In this document: positions 1-9,535 of the stretch, in pieces
How positions within the stretch are numbered: the stretch's first letter is position 1
Layout of the letters: each line of letters begins with the position of its first letter
Source: an uncultured Opitutales bacterium
Lineage (GTDB): Bacteria; Verrucomicrobiota; Verrucomicrobiia; Opitutales; Seribacteraceae
Assembly (NCBI GenBank): GCA_905478775.1
Contig: CAJQKB010000133.1
Location: 1-59,229 of the forward strand
Direction: 5' to 3'
Length of the DNA: 59,229 nt
Notes under the pieces: model-generated
Seen by the model: the letters and a program-made list of their open reading frames with translations, nothing else
Database searches by the model: none
What the model was told of the DNA's origin: nothing
Made by a program: the position numbers and the translations under genes

Positions 1-2106
1 ACCGGAATGGATTTCTTGATTTTGGGATTAGTCTATGTGGGAATTCATTTGGTTCGGGCGATCAATATGGGGACATTTTATCCCCTCATGAAAAAGACTG
101 GCTATGGATTGCCCGGGAAAGATGCAATTGTGGTATGGTGGGGAGCATTGCGTGGTGCCATTGGCCTCGCCCTTGCACTAGTGGTATACACGGAAAATTT
201 TCGTTATGAATTTAAAGTGGAAGAGGGAGGTACTGGATATAAGGATTCCACCACTTCCGTTTTTGTTCTCGATAAGGAAAAGGCTACCGAATTTCGATTA
301 AACAGTGATAAATTGAATTTACATCAGGGCTATGCAATCGGGCATGCTGTGGCGAGTATTCAGGATGGTAAGGTAGTTGGGATTGTTCAGGATGAGAGTC
401 GAGCTTACAAGGAATTGGGGAAAGAAAGCTCCCAAGTGGCGGCTGAAATTCGGGAGGGATTGGCCAGCGGTGAGAAGGTTGTTTTAGTTTTGGGGGAAGG
501 AAAAGGAGCGATTGCAAAGGCTTCTTTGGTCGGAATTTCCGCACGGGTTCGGGATCAATTCCTCTTTTTGATTTCTGGTATTGTACTACTCACATTGTTG
601 GTGAATGCGACCACGGTTGGTCCGCTTGTTAACTATCTGGGCTTAACAAAGCTGCCCGCAGTGAAAAAACTAATGTTCTCCAATGCCTCCGGCAATGTGG
701 CACAGGGTTGTGAACAGGAGATGGATTTATTAAAGGATGACCGATTTCTCAGTGGAGCGAATTGGGGTGAGGTGCGCAAGTATTTACCGGATCCGGTGGC
801 TTATCCATTAAGTGCAAGTGAGCTGGCTCAAATGGATACTCTTTCGGAAACAAGGAGGCGTCTATTAGAAAAGGAAAGAAGCAGTTATTGGGCACAATTT
901 AGAGCCGGTCTTCTCAGTGCACAGGCAGTGGCACAACTCGATAATAATTTGAGCGAATTCTTGGATTTGGAGGGCAAGGTACCAATGACAGATCGTCCTT
1001 ATCTTGATAAAGTATGCGGGGTCAGCAAACTAACCGAAGCATTTAAAGATTTGCCCATTTTAAAAAATCATTTTACCGATCGAATCACGGTCAGTTATGA
1101 TGCGTCGAAAGGCTTTGTAGTTGCCCAGCAGGATATGGCCAAAATGGTGGATAGTTTAGCGAAGGAACTCGATGAGAGTGGCGATGCTGAAAAACTACAG
1201 AAAACCACCCGGTTGTTAAAGGACGAGATTCGCCAAAACCGATTAAGGGGACTTAAGTTCATTCGTAATATGCACGAAAACTACCCCGAAGCGACGGTGG
1301 GGATTGAAACGAAGGATGCAATTCGTTCCGTGCTTAACCATGAACGGAATACGATTAAGAAATTGAAGTCGGATGGTATGTTAGAAGCGGATGAGGCCAG
1401 CCGCTTGATTATTGCAGTAGAAGAACGAATGAAGGAGGTGATGGAAAGTTCCCTTGACCTTCGTCTTCCCGAACCGGAGGAGGTTTTGAGAGAAGTGAAC
1501 TGGTTGAAAGGAATGCCTGACACTTTGATCGCGAAAATTGTGAATGCCTCTGAATCCCGTGTTTATAATTCTGGTGATACTATTATGACGCAGGGCGGAG
1601 AGGGAGATGGTATGATTGTAATTACCCGGGGAAGTGTGAAGGTTTCCATCGGAGATATTGTAGTCGATATTATGGGGCGTGGTGCAGTGATTGGAGAAAT
1701 GGCGGTTTTGGCCGGAGTTCCCCGAACTGCCAACGTGGTGGCTGATTCTTCCGTAACTGCATTGTGGTTAACCACTGAGTCGATGCAGTCCATTATGGCC
1801 GAGTCTCCAGAGTTATCCGGTAGCCTTTGGAAAACTGCAGCGATGCGTTTTGCGGAGAACCTTATTGGGGCAAAGTCTCCCTACAATGCATGGGATCAAA
1901 TGCGATTACGCCGCTGGTTAAATGAAGGAGAAGTGAGTGCGCCTGCCGAGGGTGAGTCCGTTAATCTTTACGGTAAGGTTGGAATACTAGTTGCAGGGCA
2001 AGCATCTGCATCTGCTGGTGCGGAAGCGATTACTGCACCTGCACTTTTGGATCTTGCCGATGCCACTTTTTCGGATAACGCAAAAGTATTTATTCGCGAA
2101 TCTTAG
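1..2106 (+). CDS. Na+/H+ antiporter (NHE/CPA1 type) with C-terminal cyclic-nucleotide-binding domain, 5' end missing
   Basis: The reading frame is open from the first base, so the gene begins upstream and only the last ~701 codons are present. The visible part starts in the late transmembrane helices, with the NhaP/NHE-type motif WWGALRGAIGLALAL (about residues 44-58, counting from the first ATG at position 7) and a final helix pair near 183-213. Between these lies a soluble insert of about 115 residues. A long helical, charged region (about 230-480) follows, then a cyclic-nucleotide-binding domain (about 485-615) with the GDTIMTQGGEGDG and GEMAVLAGVPRTA signatures. It should exchange Na+ for H+ at the inner membrane under nucleotide or other ligand control. 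The overall plan resembles sperm-type SLC9C exchangers, but I see no voltage-sensor helices in the part present. Confidence 0.85.
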   Translation, partial: TGMDFLILGLVYVGIHLVRAINMGTFYPLMKKTGYGLPGKDAIVVWWGALRGAIGLALALVVYTENFRYEFKVEEGGTGYKDSTTSVFVLDKEKATEFRLNSDKLNLHQGYAIGHAVASIQDGKVVGIVQDESRAYKELGKESSQVAAEIREGLASGEKVVLVLGEGKGAIAKASLVGISARVRDQFLFLISGIVLLTLLVNATTVGPLVNYLGLTKLPAVKKLMFSNASGNVAQGCEQEMDLLKDDRFLSGANWGEVRKYLPDPVAYPLSASELAQMDTLSETRRRLLEKERSSYWAQFRAGLLSAQAVAQLDNNLSEFLDLEGKVPMTDRPYLDKVCGVSKLTEAFKDLPILKNHFTDRITVSYDASKGFVVAQQDMAKMVDSLAKELDESGDAEKLQKTTRLLKDEIRQNRLRGLKFIRNMHENYPEATVGIETKDAIRSVLNHERNTIKKLKSDGMLEADEASRLIIAVEERMKEVMESSLDLRLPEPEEVLREVNWLKGMPDTLIAKIVNASESRVYNSGDTIMTQGGEGDGMIVITRGSVKVSIGDIVVDIMGRGAVIGEMAVLAGVPRTANVVADSSVTALWLTTESMQSIMAESPELSGSLWKTAAMRFAENLIGAKSPYNAWDQMRLRRWLNEGEVSAPAEGESVNLYGKVGILVAGQASASAGAEAITAPALLDLADATFSDNAKVFIRES

Positions 2107-2156
2107 AGGGATTTAGCGGATTGCACCCGGAATTAAGAGGGCAGAATAAACTAAAA

Positions 2157-2244
<88 letters not shown>

Positions 2245-2395
2245 GTAAATCAGTGTTCTTTAATGCCGATATGTTGTTGATCCGTCAATGATCAAAAAAG
2301 TGTATTTGTAGTATACTAATAATGGAGAGAGCGTTTTTTTTAATCTTTCTTCTTTGGGGTTTGCTTGTTTGAAAAGATTAGTTAGATTTACCTGA

Positions 2396-2923
2396 ATGCA
2401 TATGACAGCAAGCGATGTTGCGTACAATGGTAAGGTGGAAGGCGATGTTATCGTTACCCGGGCGGATGCAGTTATAAACTGGATTCGCCAACACTCCGTT
2501 TGGCCTATGCCGATGGGGCTTGCCTGTTGTGCGATTGAGTTGATGGCATCTGCCGCATCCCGATACGATATTTCACGCTTCGGGATGGAGGTAATGAGAT
2601 TTTCTCCCCGTCAATCTGACTGCATGATTGTGGCGGGTACTGTCACTTACAAAATGGCCGAGGTGGTGAGAAGAATTTATGACCAAATGGGCGATCCCAA
2701 ATGGGTAGTCGCGATGGGAGCCTGTGCTTCCACCGGTGGGATGTACCGTTCTTATGCAGTAATGCAGGGAGTGGATAATATTGTCCCGGTTGATGTTTAT
2801 GTAAGTGGTTGTCCACCTCGTCCGGAAGCATTATTAGACGCGATGATGAAGTTGCAGGACAAGATCGGAAGAGATTCTTCCGTTCGTAATCTTCGAAAGA
2901 CCAAGGCGGTTGCCGCCCAATAA
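2396..2923 (+). CDS. nuoB: NADH-quinone oxidoreductase subunit B
   Basis: This is the complex I subunit that carries cluster N2, the last iron-sulfur centre before quinone, at the junction of the peripheral and membrane arms. The four expected ligands are visible: the tandem Cys44-Cys45 in GLACCAIE, Cys110 in GACAS and Cys139 in SGCPPRPE. At 175 residues it has the usual length. An alternative ATG lies two codons downstream. It is the first gene of the nuo operon here. The gene that normally precedes it, nuoA, is not present; upstream there are only about 150 bases and a tRNA-Ser on the other strand. Confidence 0.97.
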   Translation: MHMTASDVAYNGKVEGDVIVTRADAVINWIRQHSVWPMPMGLACCAIELMASAASRYDISRFGMEVMRFSPRQSDCMIVAGTVTYKMAEVVRRIYDQMGDPKWVVAMGACASTGGMYRSYAVMQGVDNIVPVDVYVSGCPPRPEALLDAMMKLQDKIGRDSSVRNLRKTKAVAAQ

Positions 2924-2927
2924 TTCG

Positions 2928-3545
2928 ATGATAGACGAGGACTTTACAAAAAGTTTGCTTGAAAAGCATTCTTATCTCACTCAACGAGACTCAGTAGATT
3001 GGTTAACTGTAGAATGTGCACCCGAAAAGCTTGTTTCCTTTGTTCAATCTTTACGAGATTTAGAAGGTTTTGAAATTTTGATTGATTTAACCGCAATTGA
3101 TCATGGGGAAGGTGACGAATTTCGGTATTCCACTGTAATCCATTTATATTCGTTAGTACATCGTGGGTATGTACGAATCCATTCAATTTGTGCCGATAAT
3201 GATAAACCTGCAATGCCATCAGTTTCGGGTATTTATCCGGCAGCAAATTGGCATGAGCGTGAAACCTTCGATATGTTTGGTATTCATTTTTCAGACCACC
3301 CCAACTTGAAACGAATTTTGATGTGGGACGAGTATCCCTACTTTCCATTGCGTAAAGATTTTCCCTTGGCTGGAATTGACACTCCGCTACCCGCAGATGA
3401 TGTGGTTGAAGTGACGCAAGCCTCCGTTGAACCGGCACCCATGATGGGTGGGCCCTTTGTTTCTCCCAATTCGGGTTCGATGAGTGATTCCGAACCGAGG
3501 GCAAAAGATGAGAGTTGGACCGAAAAGAAGGGAAAACCTGTATGA
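2928..3545 (+). CDS. nuoC: NADH-quinone oxidoreductase subunit C (30 kDa)
   Basis: Peripheral-arm scaffold subunit of complex I. The family signature is clear around residues 105-140 (ERETFDMFGIHFSDHPNLKR and then RKDFP). I chose the ATG at 2928, four bases after the nuoB stop, over an upstream TTG at 2910 that lies inside nuoB; either gives an intact domain. The protein is 205 residues long, with a low-complexity acidic and basic tail of about 50 residues after the conserved core. nuoC and nuoD are separate genes here, not fused as in enterobacteria. Confidence 0.94.
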   Translation: MIDEDFTKSLLEKHSYLTQRDSVDWLTVECAPEKLVSFVQSLRDLEGFEILIDLTAIDHGEGDEFRYSTVIHLYSLVHRGYVRIHSICADNDKPAMPSVSGIYPAANWHERETFDMFGIHFSDHPNLKRILMWDEYPYFPLRKDFPLAGIDTPLPADDVVEVTQASVEPAPMMGGPFVSPNSGSMSDSEPRAKDESWTEKKGKPV

Positions 3546-4780
3546 GTACTACTAAAGAAATTTCAATCGGTGATATCGGTTCGCGCGGAGCCGAGGCAAG
3601 TACTAAGCTGGATGGGGATAAGATGGCCTTAAATGTCGGTCCTTCTCATCCCACCACTCACGGAGTTCTTCGTTTGATCATGGAACTGGATGGTGATTTA
3701 ATCCAGAAATGTGAGCCTGTTCTTGGTTATCTTCATCGGGGAGATGAAAAGATTGCCGAGAATATGACTTACAATCAATTTGTTCCCTACACTGACCGGT
3801 TAGATTATTTAGCACCTTTGGCAAATAATGTCGCTTATGCCTTGACGGTTGAGAAATTGACTAATATCGAGATTCCTCCCCGTTGTCAGGCGATTCGGGT
3901 CTTGGTGTGTGAGATGGCAAGAATTTCAAGCCATCTATTAGGAATGGGAGTATTTGGTATGGATGCGGGCGCTTGGACTCCCTTTATGTACACTTTTACT
4001 GAGCGTGAAAAACTGTACACTTTATTTGAGGAATTAACGGGTGCCCGTTTTACTACCAGCTATACCCGAATTGGGGGAGTTGCCCGTGATGTTCCAGATG
4101 GTTGGTTGGGGCGCGTGGAAAGCTTTGTGGATCAATTACCCAAGGCAATTGGGGAGGTTGAAAAATTGCTTACCCGCAACCGAATTTTCTTAGATCGAAC
4201 CGAAGGGATTGGAGAAATTTCCAAAGAAGATGCACTTGCTTATGGTTTAACCGGACCTAATTTGCGAGCCTGCGGTATTGATTTGGATTTGCGCAAAGAT
4301 AAGCCTTACTCGGGTTATGAACAATATGACTTCGATGTTCCAATTGGTACGCGTGGAGATTGTTATGATCGATATTTAGTTCGGATCGAAGAGGTGTTAC
4401 AGAGCATTCGGATTATCAAACAAGTGATTAAGGATTTTCCAACCGGTGCTTGGTATGCTGAAGATGCCAAGAAAATTTTTGCACCACCAAAAGAGAAAAT
4501 ATTATCGAGTATGGAGGAGTTAATCCAAAACTTCATGATCGTAACCGAGGGGCCACAAATTCCTGCGGGAGAAGTTTATTTTGAAGCCGAGAATCCGAAG
4601 GGTGCACTCGGGTTTTATGTCGTGTCTAAGGGTGGGGGAGTGCCCTACAGGATGAAAATACGAGCCCCCAGCTTTTGTAATCTTAGTATTTTAGAAAAAC
4701 TGGCTCCCGGGCATTTCCTCTCCGATATCACTGTTATTTTAGGCAGTCTTGATTTTGTGATGGGCGAGTGTGATCGTTAG
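3542..4780 (+). CDS. nuoD: NADH-quinone oxidoreductase subunit D (49 kDa)
   Basis: Complex I subunit that forms the quinone pocket with NuoB and descends from the hydrogenase large subunit. The N-terminal family motif is NVGPSHPTTHGVLRL, and the C terminus ends in the expected LGSLDFVMGECDR. The start is the ATG at 3542, overlapping the nuoC stop as ATGA and preceded by a purine-rich GAAGGG. A TTG start 27 bases earlier is less likely. The resulting 412 residues match the usual length. ATGA overlap implies translational coupling to nuoC. Confidence 0.97.
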   Translation: MSTTKEISIGDIGSRGAEASTKLDGDKMALNVGPSHPTTHGVLRLIMELDGDLIQKCEPVLGYLHRGDEKIAENMTYNQFVPYTDRLDYLAPLANNVAYALTVEKLTNIEIPPRCQAIRVLVCEMARISSHLLGMGVFGMDAGAWTPFMYTFTEREKLYTLFEELTGARFTTSYTRIGGVARDVPDGWLGRVESFVDQLPKAIGEVEKLLTRNRIFLDRTEGIGEISKEDALAYGLTGPNLRACGIDLDLRKDKPYSGYEQYDFDVPIGTRGDCYDRYLVRIEEVLQSIRIIKQVIKDFPTGAWYAEDAKKIFAPPKEKILSSMEELIQNFMIVTEGPQIPAGEVYFEAENPKGALGFYVVSKGGGVPYRMKIRAPSFCNLSILEKLAPGHFLSDITVILGSLDFVMGECDR

Positions 4781-4788
4781 TAAATTTT

Positions 4789-5346
4789 ATGGAACTTTCT
4801 AAAGAAACGCTTACTAAAATTGAGGAGGTCATTCCTCGGTACCCGGAAAAAAGAAGTGCCGCTTTAATGGTGATTCACTTGGTTCAGGATGAATTGGGCT
4901 TTATTTCCGATGAAACCTGTTCGTGGATTGCGGAAAAACTTGAAATTGAACCGATCAATATCAAGGAGTTGATTACCTTTTATCCGATGTTACGCGAAAC
5001 GCCCTGGGCGAAAAAACATATTCGGGTTTGCCGGACTTTGCCCTGTGCTCTGCGTGGATCTTATGGAACTTGTAAAATCCTGGAAGATAAATTGGGGGTG
5101 AAGGAGGGACATGTTCGTGAAGATGGCGAGTTCTCGATTGAATTTATGGAATGTCTCGCAGATTGTGGCGAAGGTCCCGTGGTAATGGTGGGGGAAGATA
5201 CCTACGAAAATATCGAAGGTAAAAATGCCGAGAGTTTTGCCGATCTTTTAGTGCAGGAAAAATTAGATACATCCAAGGACTTTACGAGTTATGAAAATGG
5301 CTTGGTTTCTAAGTCTCCAGTTTCAAAACCGACTAAGAAAAAATGA
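4789..5346 (+). CDS. nuoE: NADH-quinone oxidoreductase subunit E (24 kDa, 2Fe-2S)
   Basis: Thioredoxin-fold subunit of the NADH-oxidising module, holding 2Fe-2S cluster N1a. All four ligands are present: Cys81 and Cys86 (CRTLPC) and Cys122 and Cys126 (CLADC). The N-terminal helical domain (RYPEKRSAALMVIHLVQDE) is typical. At 185 residues it has a polar tail of about 40 residues beyond the conserved core. It lies eight bases after nuoD, and its stop overlaps the nuoF start by four bases (ATGA). Confidence 0.96.
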   Translation: MELSKETLTKIEEVIPRYPEKRSAALMVIHLVQDELGFISDETCSWIAEKLEIEPINIKELITFYPMLRETPWAKKHIRVCRTLPCALRGSYGTCKILEDKLGVKEGHVREDGEFSIEFMECLADCGEGPVVMVGEDTYENIEGKNAESFADLLVQEKLDTSKDFTSYENGLVSKSPVSKPTKKK

Positions 5347-6695
5347 TCAAAAAAAATACACCACAAGAAAGACGGATCATTTTAAAGCATGCGGATGATC
5401 CCAAATACTCAAATAAAATTGGCTGTTATTTAAAGAATAATGGTTATTCGATGTTGAAAAAGGCTTTTAAAATGAAGCCTGAAGAGATCGGAGAAGAGGT
5501 ATTGAAGTCTGGTGTGCGGGGGCGTGGGGGTGCTGGTTTTCCTGCGGGAATGAAGTGGAAATTTCTGGACCGCAAATCGGGCAAGCCCATTTATCTTATT
5601 TGTAACGCCGATGAGTCTGAACCGGGTACTTTTAAGGATAGGCAAATCATGCACAAGGACCCACATCAATTAATTGAGGGTATGATGATTGCCGCCTATG
5701 CCATAGGAGCGAAACAGGCATTTATATATATCCGTGCAGAATTCTTTAAGGGAGCTCATATTTTGGAAGAAGCAATTGCGGAGGCCAAGGAAAAGAATTT
5801 CTGTGGCGATAAGATTTTAGGGTCTTCTTATTCCTGCGATTTGGTAGTTCATCGGGGAGCCGGTGCATACATTTGTGGAGAGGAGACTGGTTTGATTGAA
5901 TCGTTAGAGGGAAAAAGACCAAACCCGCGAATTAAACCCCCTTATTTTCCTGCAGTGTTAGGGCTTTATCAATGTCCTACGATAGTCAATAATGTTGAAA
6001 CACTTTGCAACGTGAAGCATGTCCTGGAAATAGGAGGAGAAGAATTTGCCAAGATTGGTAAGCCTAATAATACTGGCACTCGAATTTGGTGCGTTTCTGG
6101 CCAAGTGCAAAAGCCGGGTTATTACGAATTTGAGTGCGGTGCATTAACCCTTGGTGAAATGATTTATGATGTCTGTGGTGGTTTGTTGCCAGGACGTACT
6201 TTGAAGGCAGTTATTCCGGGCGGTTCTTCTTCCAAAATTTTACGGGCGGATGAACGATTTAGCGGGAAATTAAAAGATGGAAGCGATTTTGATTGGGGAA
6301 TTGAAGACATTCCTCTCGATTTTGACGGTCCTGCTTCGGTGGGGAGTATGTCCGGATCTGGTGGAATAATTATCATGGACGATACCGTTGATATGGTCGA
6401 AGCCATGGCCAATATAAATGCTTTTTATGCTCATGAGTCTTGTGGCCAATGTACGCCGTGCCGTGAGGGTTCACTTTGGATGAAAAAAATAACCAAGAGG
6501 ATGTGCGAGGGGGATGCTCGTCACGAGGATGCCGATTTGCTCCTTTCAGTAGCCAACCAAATTGAAGGTCGTACTATTTGTGCATTTGGGGAAGCAGCCG
6601 CTTGGCCAACCCAGAGTTTTATCGCAAAATTTCGAAATGAATTTGAAGAGAAGGCGAAAAATGGAAAAAATAAACCTTCTCTTCAATTAATTTAA
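5343..6695 (+). CDS. nuoF: NADH-quinone oxidoreductase subunit F (51 kDa, NADH/FMN)
   Basis: This subunit binds NADH, FMN and 4Fe-4S cluster N3, and is the entry point of electrons into complex I. Visible signatures are the nucleotide-binding GVRGRGGAGFPAGMKW (about residues 57-72), the FMN-loop region GAGAYICGEETGLIESLEG, and the cluster motif ESCGQCTPCREG (about 366-377) with a fourth Cys in TICAFGEA. Length (450 residues) is normal. It overlaps nuoE by four bases and is followed by nuoG after five. Confidence 0.97.
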   Translation: MIKKNTPQERRIILKHADDPKYSNKIGCYLKNNGYSMLKKAFKMKPEEIGEEVLKSGVRGRGGAGFPAGMKWKFLDRKSGKPIYLICNADESEPGTFKDRQIMHKDPHQLIEGMMIAAYAIGAKQAFIYIRAEFFKGAHILEEAIAEAKEKNFCGDKILGSSYSCDLVVHRGAGAYICGEETGLIESLEGKRPNPRIKPPYFPAVLGLYQCPTIVNNVETLCNVKHVLEIGGEEFAKIGKPNNTGTRIWCVSGQVQKPGYYEFECGALTLGEMIYDVCGGLLPGRTLKAVIPGGSSSKILRADERFSGKLKDGSDFDWGIEDIPLDFDGPASVGSMSGSGGIIIMDDTVDMVEAMANINAFYAHESCGQCTPCREGSLWMKKITKRMCEGDARHEDADLLLSVANQIEGRTICAFGEAAAWPTQSFIAKFRNEFEEKAKNGKNKPSLQLI

Positions 6696-6700
6696 TTTCT

Positions 6701-8401
6701 ATGAGCAGTAACGGAAATTCATCTATGGTCACCATCAATCTTGATGGAAAAGAAGTCGATGTACCAGCAGGTATCAATATTATTGAAGCTGCTGCAATAC
6801 ACGGAACTGAGGTTCCCCACTACTGTTACCATCCACAACTGAGTGTGGCCGGTAATTGCCGGATGTGCTTGGTTGAGATGGGAACTCCGATGAGAGACCG
6901 TGGAACGGGGGAGGCTATTTTGGACAAGGACGGTGTACAAAAGATAGGTTGGATACCCAAGCCGGTAATCGGATGTGGTACCAATGTTTCACCTGGTATG
7001 CATGTAAAGACAAATTCCTCGATGGTAACGGGTTCGCAAGAGGGTATTATGGAGTTCCTCCTTGTGAACCACCCTCTAGACTGTCCGATTTGTGACCAGG
7101 CAGGAGAGTGTCGATTGCAGGAATTTGCCACTGATTATGGGCGTGGATACAGCCGATATGTTGAGCGTAAAAATGTGAAGCCTAAACGAACCAAATTAGG
7201 TCCAAGGGTTACCCTCGATGATGAGCGTTGTATCTTGTGTTCAAGGTGTATCCGTTTCTGTCAAGAGGTGGTAGATGATGATGTTCTTGGTTTTGTGGAT
7301 CGTGGTAGTTTTTCTACTTTAACCTGTTTTCCGGGTAAGGAACTTTCCAATAATTATTCCTTAAATACTGTGGATCTTTGTCCTGTCGGTGCATTGACCA
7401 GTTCTGACTTTAGATTCAAGATGAGGGTGTGGTTTTTAAAAGAATCTCCGAGTATTTGCACAGAGAGTAGTGCGGGATCTAATATTTTAGTTTCAAGTAG
7501 GGAAGGGGAAATTTATCGAATTACTCCCCGCAGGAATGACTCGGTTAATGATAGTTGGATGACGGATAGCGGTCGTGAATTGTATAAACAGGTAAAGTCA
7601 GATGATCGAATTATTACTCCCAGTATTGACGGCGAATCATCTACTCTAGCGGATGCGATTTCTTCTGCCTCAGAATTATTGAAGGACAAAAAATTGGCTA
7701 TTGTCGGTTCTTGTCGTTCAACAGTAGAGGAACAGTATTTACTGACCAAACTGGCGCGGAATTTCAAAGGGAAGAAATTTTTGCGTGGACATTTTGGTGA
7801 TGATGACGGAATCCTTCTTGCCAGTGATCGCACTCCTAATCTCCGTGGTGCTCTCGCTACGGGATTCTCCGCGAAATACCCCTCCGATCAATTATCCGAT
7901 CTTTCGCGGGCATTGTCCAAGGGGCAGTTTGATACCTTACTTGTGATGGGGGAAGACATTTTGGATTCTGGTGTCACTCGGGATGATCTTAAGGGAATTA
8001 AGGTAGTGTACCTTGGAACTCACAGGAATGAAACATCTGCGTTGGCAAATGTGTTGATCCCCACACTTACCTCTTTTGAAAAAACAGGATCTTTCATCAA
8101 TCGAACTTTTCGTTTACAATCCTTCAAGCAGGCAGTTCCTGGACCAGCCGGTTTACTTCCGGATCTTCATATCCTTGCCTCGCTGATTAATTCTTTGTCG
8201 GAAGAAGTCAAACAATCTGCTGATCTTGCCCAGATTTGGAAACAATTGAGTAAGTCCGCGACCAGTATTTTTCATAAGCTAAGCTTTTCTTCAATTCCAA
8301 GTGAAGGTTTTCAATTGGATGGAAAAAAGTGGTCTGAATTGGATTTTGTGGAAAAAAAAGCTCTTCATTTTTTACCCGCTAATCAATTACAGGAAGCCTA
8401 A
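6701..8401 (+). CDS. nuoG: NADH-quinone oxidoreductase subunit G (75 kDa), short form
   Basis: Electron-wire subunit of complex I. The N-terminal half carries a 2Fe-2S site (Cys42, Cys53, Cys56, Cys92), the His-Cys3 4Fe-4S site (His124, Cys128, Cys131, Cys137) and a further 4Fe-4S site (Cys177, Cys180, Cys183 and a later CP). Where an extra N7 cluster occurs in some bacteria, the region reads SICTESSAGSN, so N7 is probably absent. The molybdopterin-oxidoreductase-like C-terminal part is short and divergent; at 566 residues the protein is well below the roughly 680-900 seen in many relatives. It is intact, with no frameshift seen. Confidence 0.94.
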   Translation: MSSNGNSSMVTINLDGKEVDVPAGINIIEAAAIHGTEVPHYCYHPQLSVAGNCRMCLVEMGTPMRDRGTGEAILDKDGVQKIGWIPKPVIGCGTNVSPGMHVKTNSSMVTGSQEGIMEFLLVNHPLDCPICDQAGECRLQEFATDYGRGYSRYVERKNVKPKRTKLGPRVTLDDERCILCSRCIRFCQEVVDDDVLGFVDRGSFSTLTCFPGKELSNNYSLNTVDLCPVGALTSSDFRFKMRVWFLKESPSICTESSAGSNILVSSREGEIYRITPRRNDSVNDSWMTDSGRELYKQVKSDDRIITPSIDGESSTLADAISSASELLKDKKLAIVGSCRSTVEEQYLLTKLARNFKGKKFLRGHFGDDDGILLASDRTPNLRGALATGFSAKYPSDQLSDLSRALSKGQFDTLLVMGEDILDSGVTRDDLKGIKVVYLGTHRNETSALANVLIPTLTSFEKTGSFINRTFRLQSFKQAVPGPAGLLPDLHILASLINSLSEEVKQSADLAQIWKQLSKSATSIFHKLSFSSIPSEGFQLDGKKWSELDFVEKKALHFLPANQLQEA

Positions 8402-8406
8402 GCACC

Positions 8407-9525
8407 ATGTTTGATTTTGATATGCTGTTAATGGTTGGGTTAAAGTTCTTATTTGCTTTGCTTATGATCGGTGCAGTAATGACGATGGCAGGATATTCGG
8501 TTCTTGCGGAAAGAAAAGTGAGTGCATGGATGCAAGGCAGGGTGGGTCCTAACCGAACTGTTTTGCCTTTTATTGTGCATATTCCATTTGTCGGAAAATT
8601 TTTAAAGGGATTGGGTATGTTCCAACCACTCGCTGATGGATTGAAATTTTTATTTAAAGAAGAAATGATTCCAGGGCATGTTAATAAGTTATATTACAAT
8701 TTGGCCCCAATTGTCGCTCTGGTTCCTGCATTGACTACTATGACTGTTTTGCCATTTGGTGAGTTCTTCGCCGAGGATGGCCGAACGATTCCCTTAATGT
8801 TAGCGAATTTGGAAGTGGGTATTTTATTTGTATTAGCGGTTTCTTCCTTGGGAGTATACGGAATTGTACTAGCGGGTTGGTCGTCTAATAGTAAGTATCC
8901 ATTTCTTGGTGGAATTCGTTCTTCTGCTCAAATGATATCCTATGAATTAGCAATGGGTTTATCCTTACTTCCAATATTTTTATGGGTCAGCGAACCGGGG
9001 ACTGGTGCGATGGGGCTTAGTCTGGTCGATATTGTAAATTCACAAAATGATCGAGCCTGGCTTTTGTTGGTGCAACCATTATCCGCCCTGATATTCCTGA
9101 TTGCATTGTTTGCAGAAACCAATCGTTTACCTTTTGACATGCCAGAATCTGAAACTGATCTTGTGGGTGGATTTCACACAGAATACGGAGGTTTTAAGTT
9201 TGGTATTTTCTTTGTTGCTGAGTACGCACACATCGTAGTGGGTTCCGCAATCTTTACGGTTATCTTTTTGGGTGGTTGGCATTTCTTGCCCTGGATCGCC
9301 GATCCTTGGCCCGCCACATGGGTTGGAACTTTGCTTGGAATTGGCTGGTTTCTCGCCAAGACTATATTTTTAATCTTTTTCTTTATTTGGGTTCGTTGGA
9401 CCATCCCCCGTTTTCGGTATGATCAAGTGATGAATCTCGGGTGGACAAAACTTCTTCCACTTGCTCTGCTTAATTTGATTTTTTATGTATTGCTGGTGAC
9501 TTGGCTTGATCAACCAACCGCTTAA
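8407..9525 (+). CDS. nuoH: NADH-quinone oxidoreductase subunit H
   Basis: Membrane subunit at the heel of complex I that forms the quinone access channel with NuoB and NuoD. The signatures AERKVSAWMQGRVGPNR (about residues 34-50) and FAETNRLPFDMPESETDLVG (about 237-256) are both present, with about eight hydrophobic helices. Length is 372 residues. It starts five bases after nuoG. Confidence 0.97.
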   Translation: MFDFDMLLMVGLKFLFALLMIGAVMTMAGYSVLAERKVSAWMQGRVGPNRTVLPFIVHIPFVGKFLKGLGMFQPLADGLKFLFKEEMIPGHVNKLYYNLAPIVALVPALTTMTVLPFGEFFAEDGRTIPLMLANLEVGILFVLAVSSLGVYGIVLAGWSSNSKYPFLGGIRSSAQMISYELAMGLSLLPIFLWVSEPGTGAMGLSLVDIVNSQNDRAWLLLVQPLSALIFLIALFAETNRLPFDMPESETDLVGGFHTEYGGFKFGIFFVAEYAHIVVGSAIFTVIFLGGWHFLPWIADPWPATWVGTLLGIGWFLAKTIFLIFFFIWVRWTIPRFRYDQVMNLGWTKLLPLALLNLIFYVLLVTWLDQPTA

Positions 9526-9535
9526 TTATTTTATC

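Noticed and set aside
2643-3504. Long minus-strand reading frames opposite nuoB and nuoC
   Set aside because: They mirror strongly conserved complex I genes and their translations show no coherent domain, so they are shadows of coding bias.
7681-8401. Frameshift or truncation in nuoG
   Set aside because: The reading frame runs unbroken to within five bases of nuoH and the sequence style is uniform; the short length looks like natural divergence.
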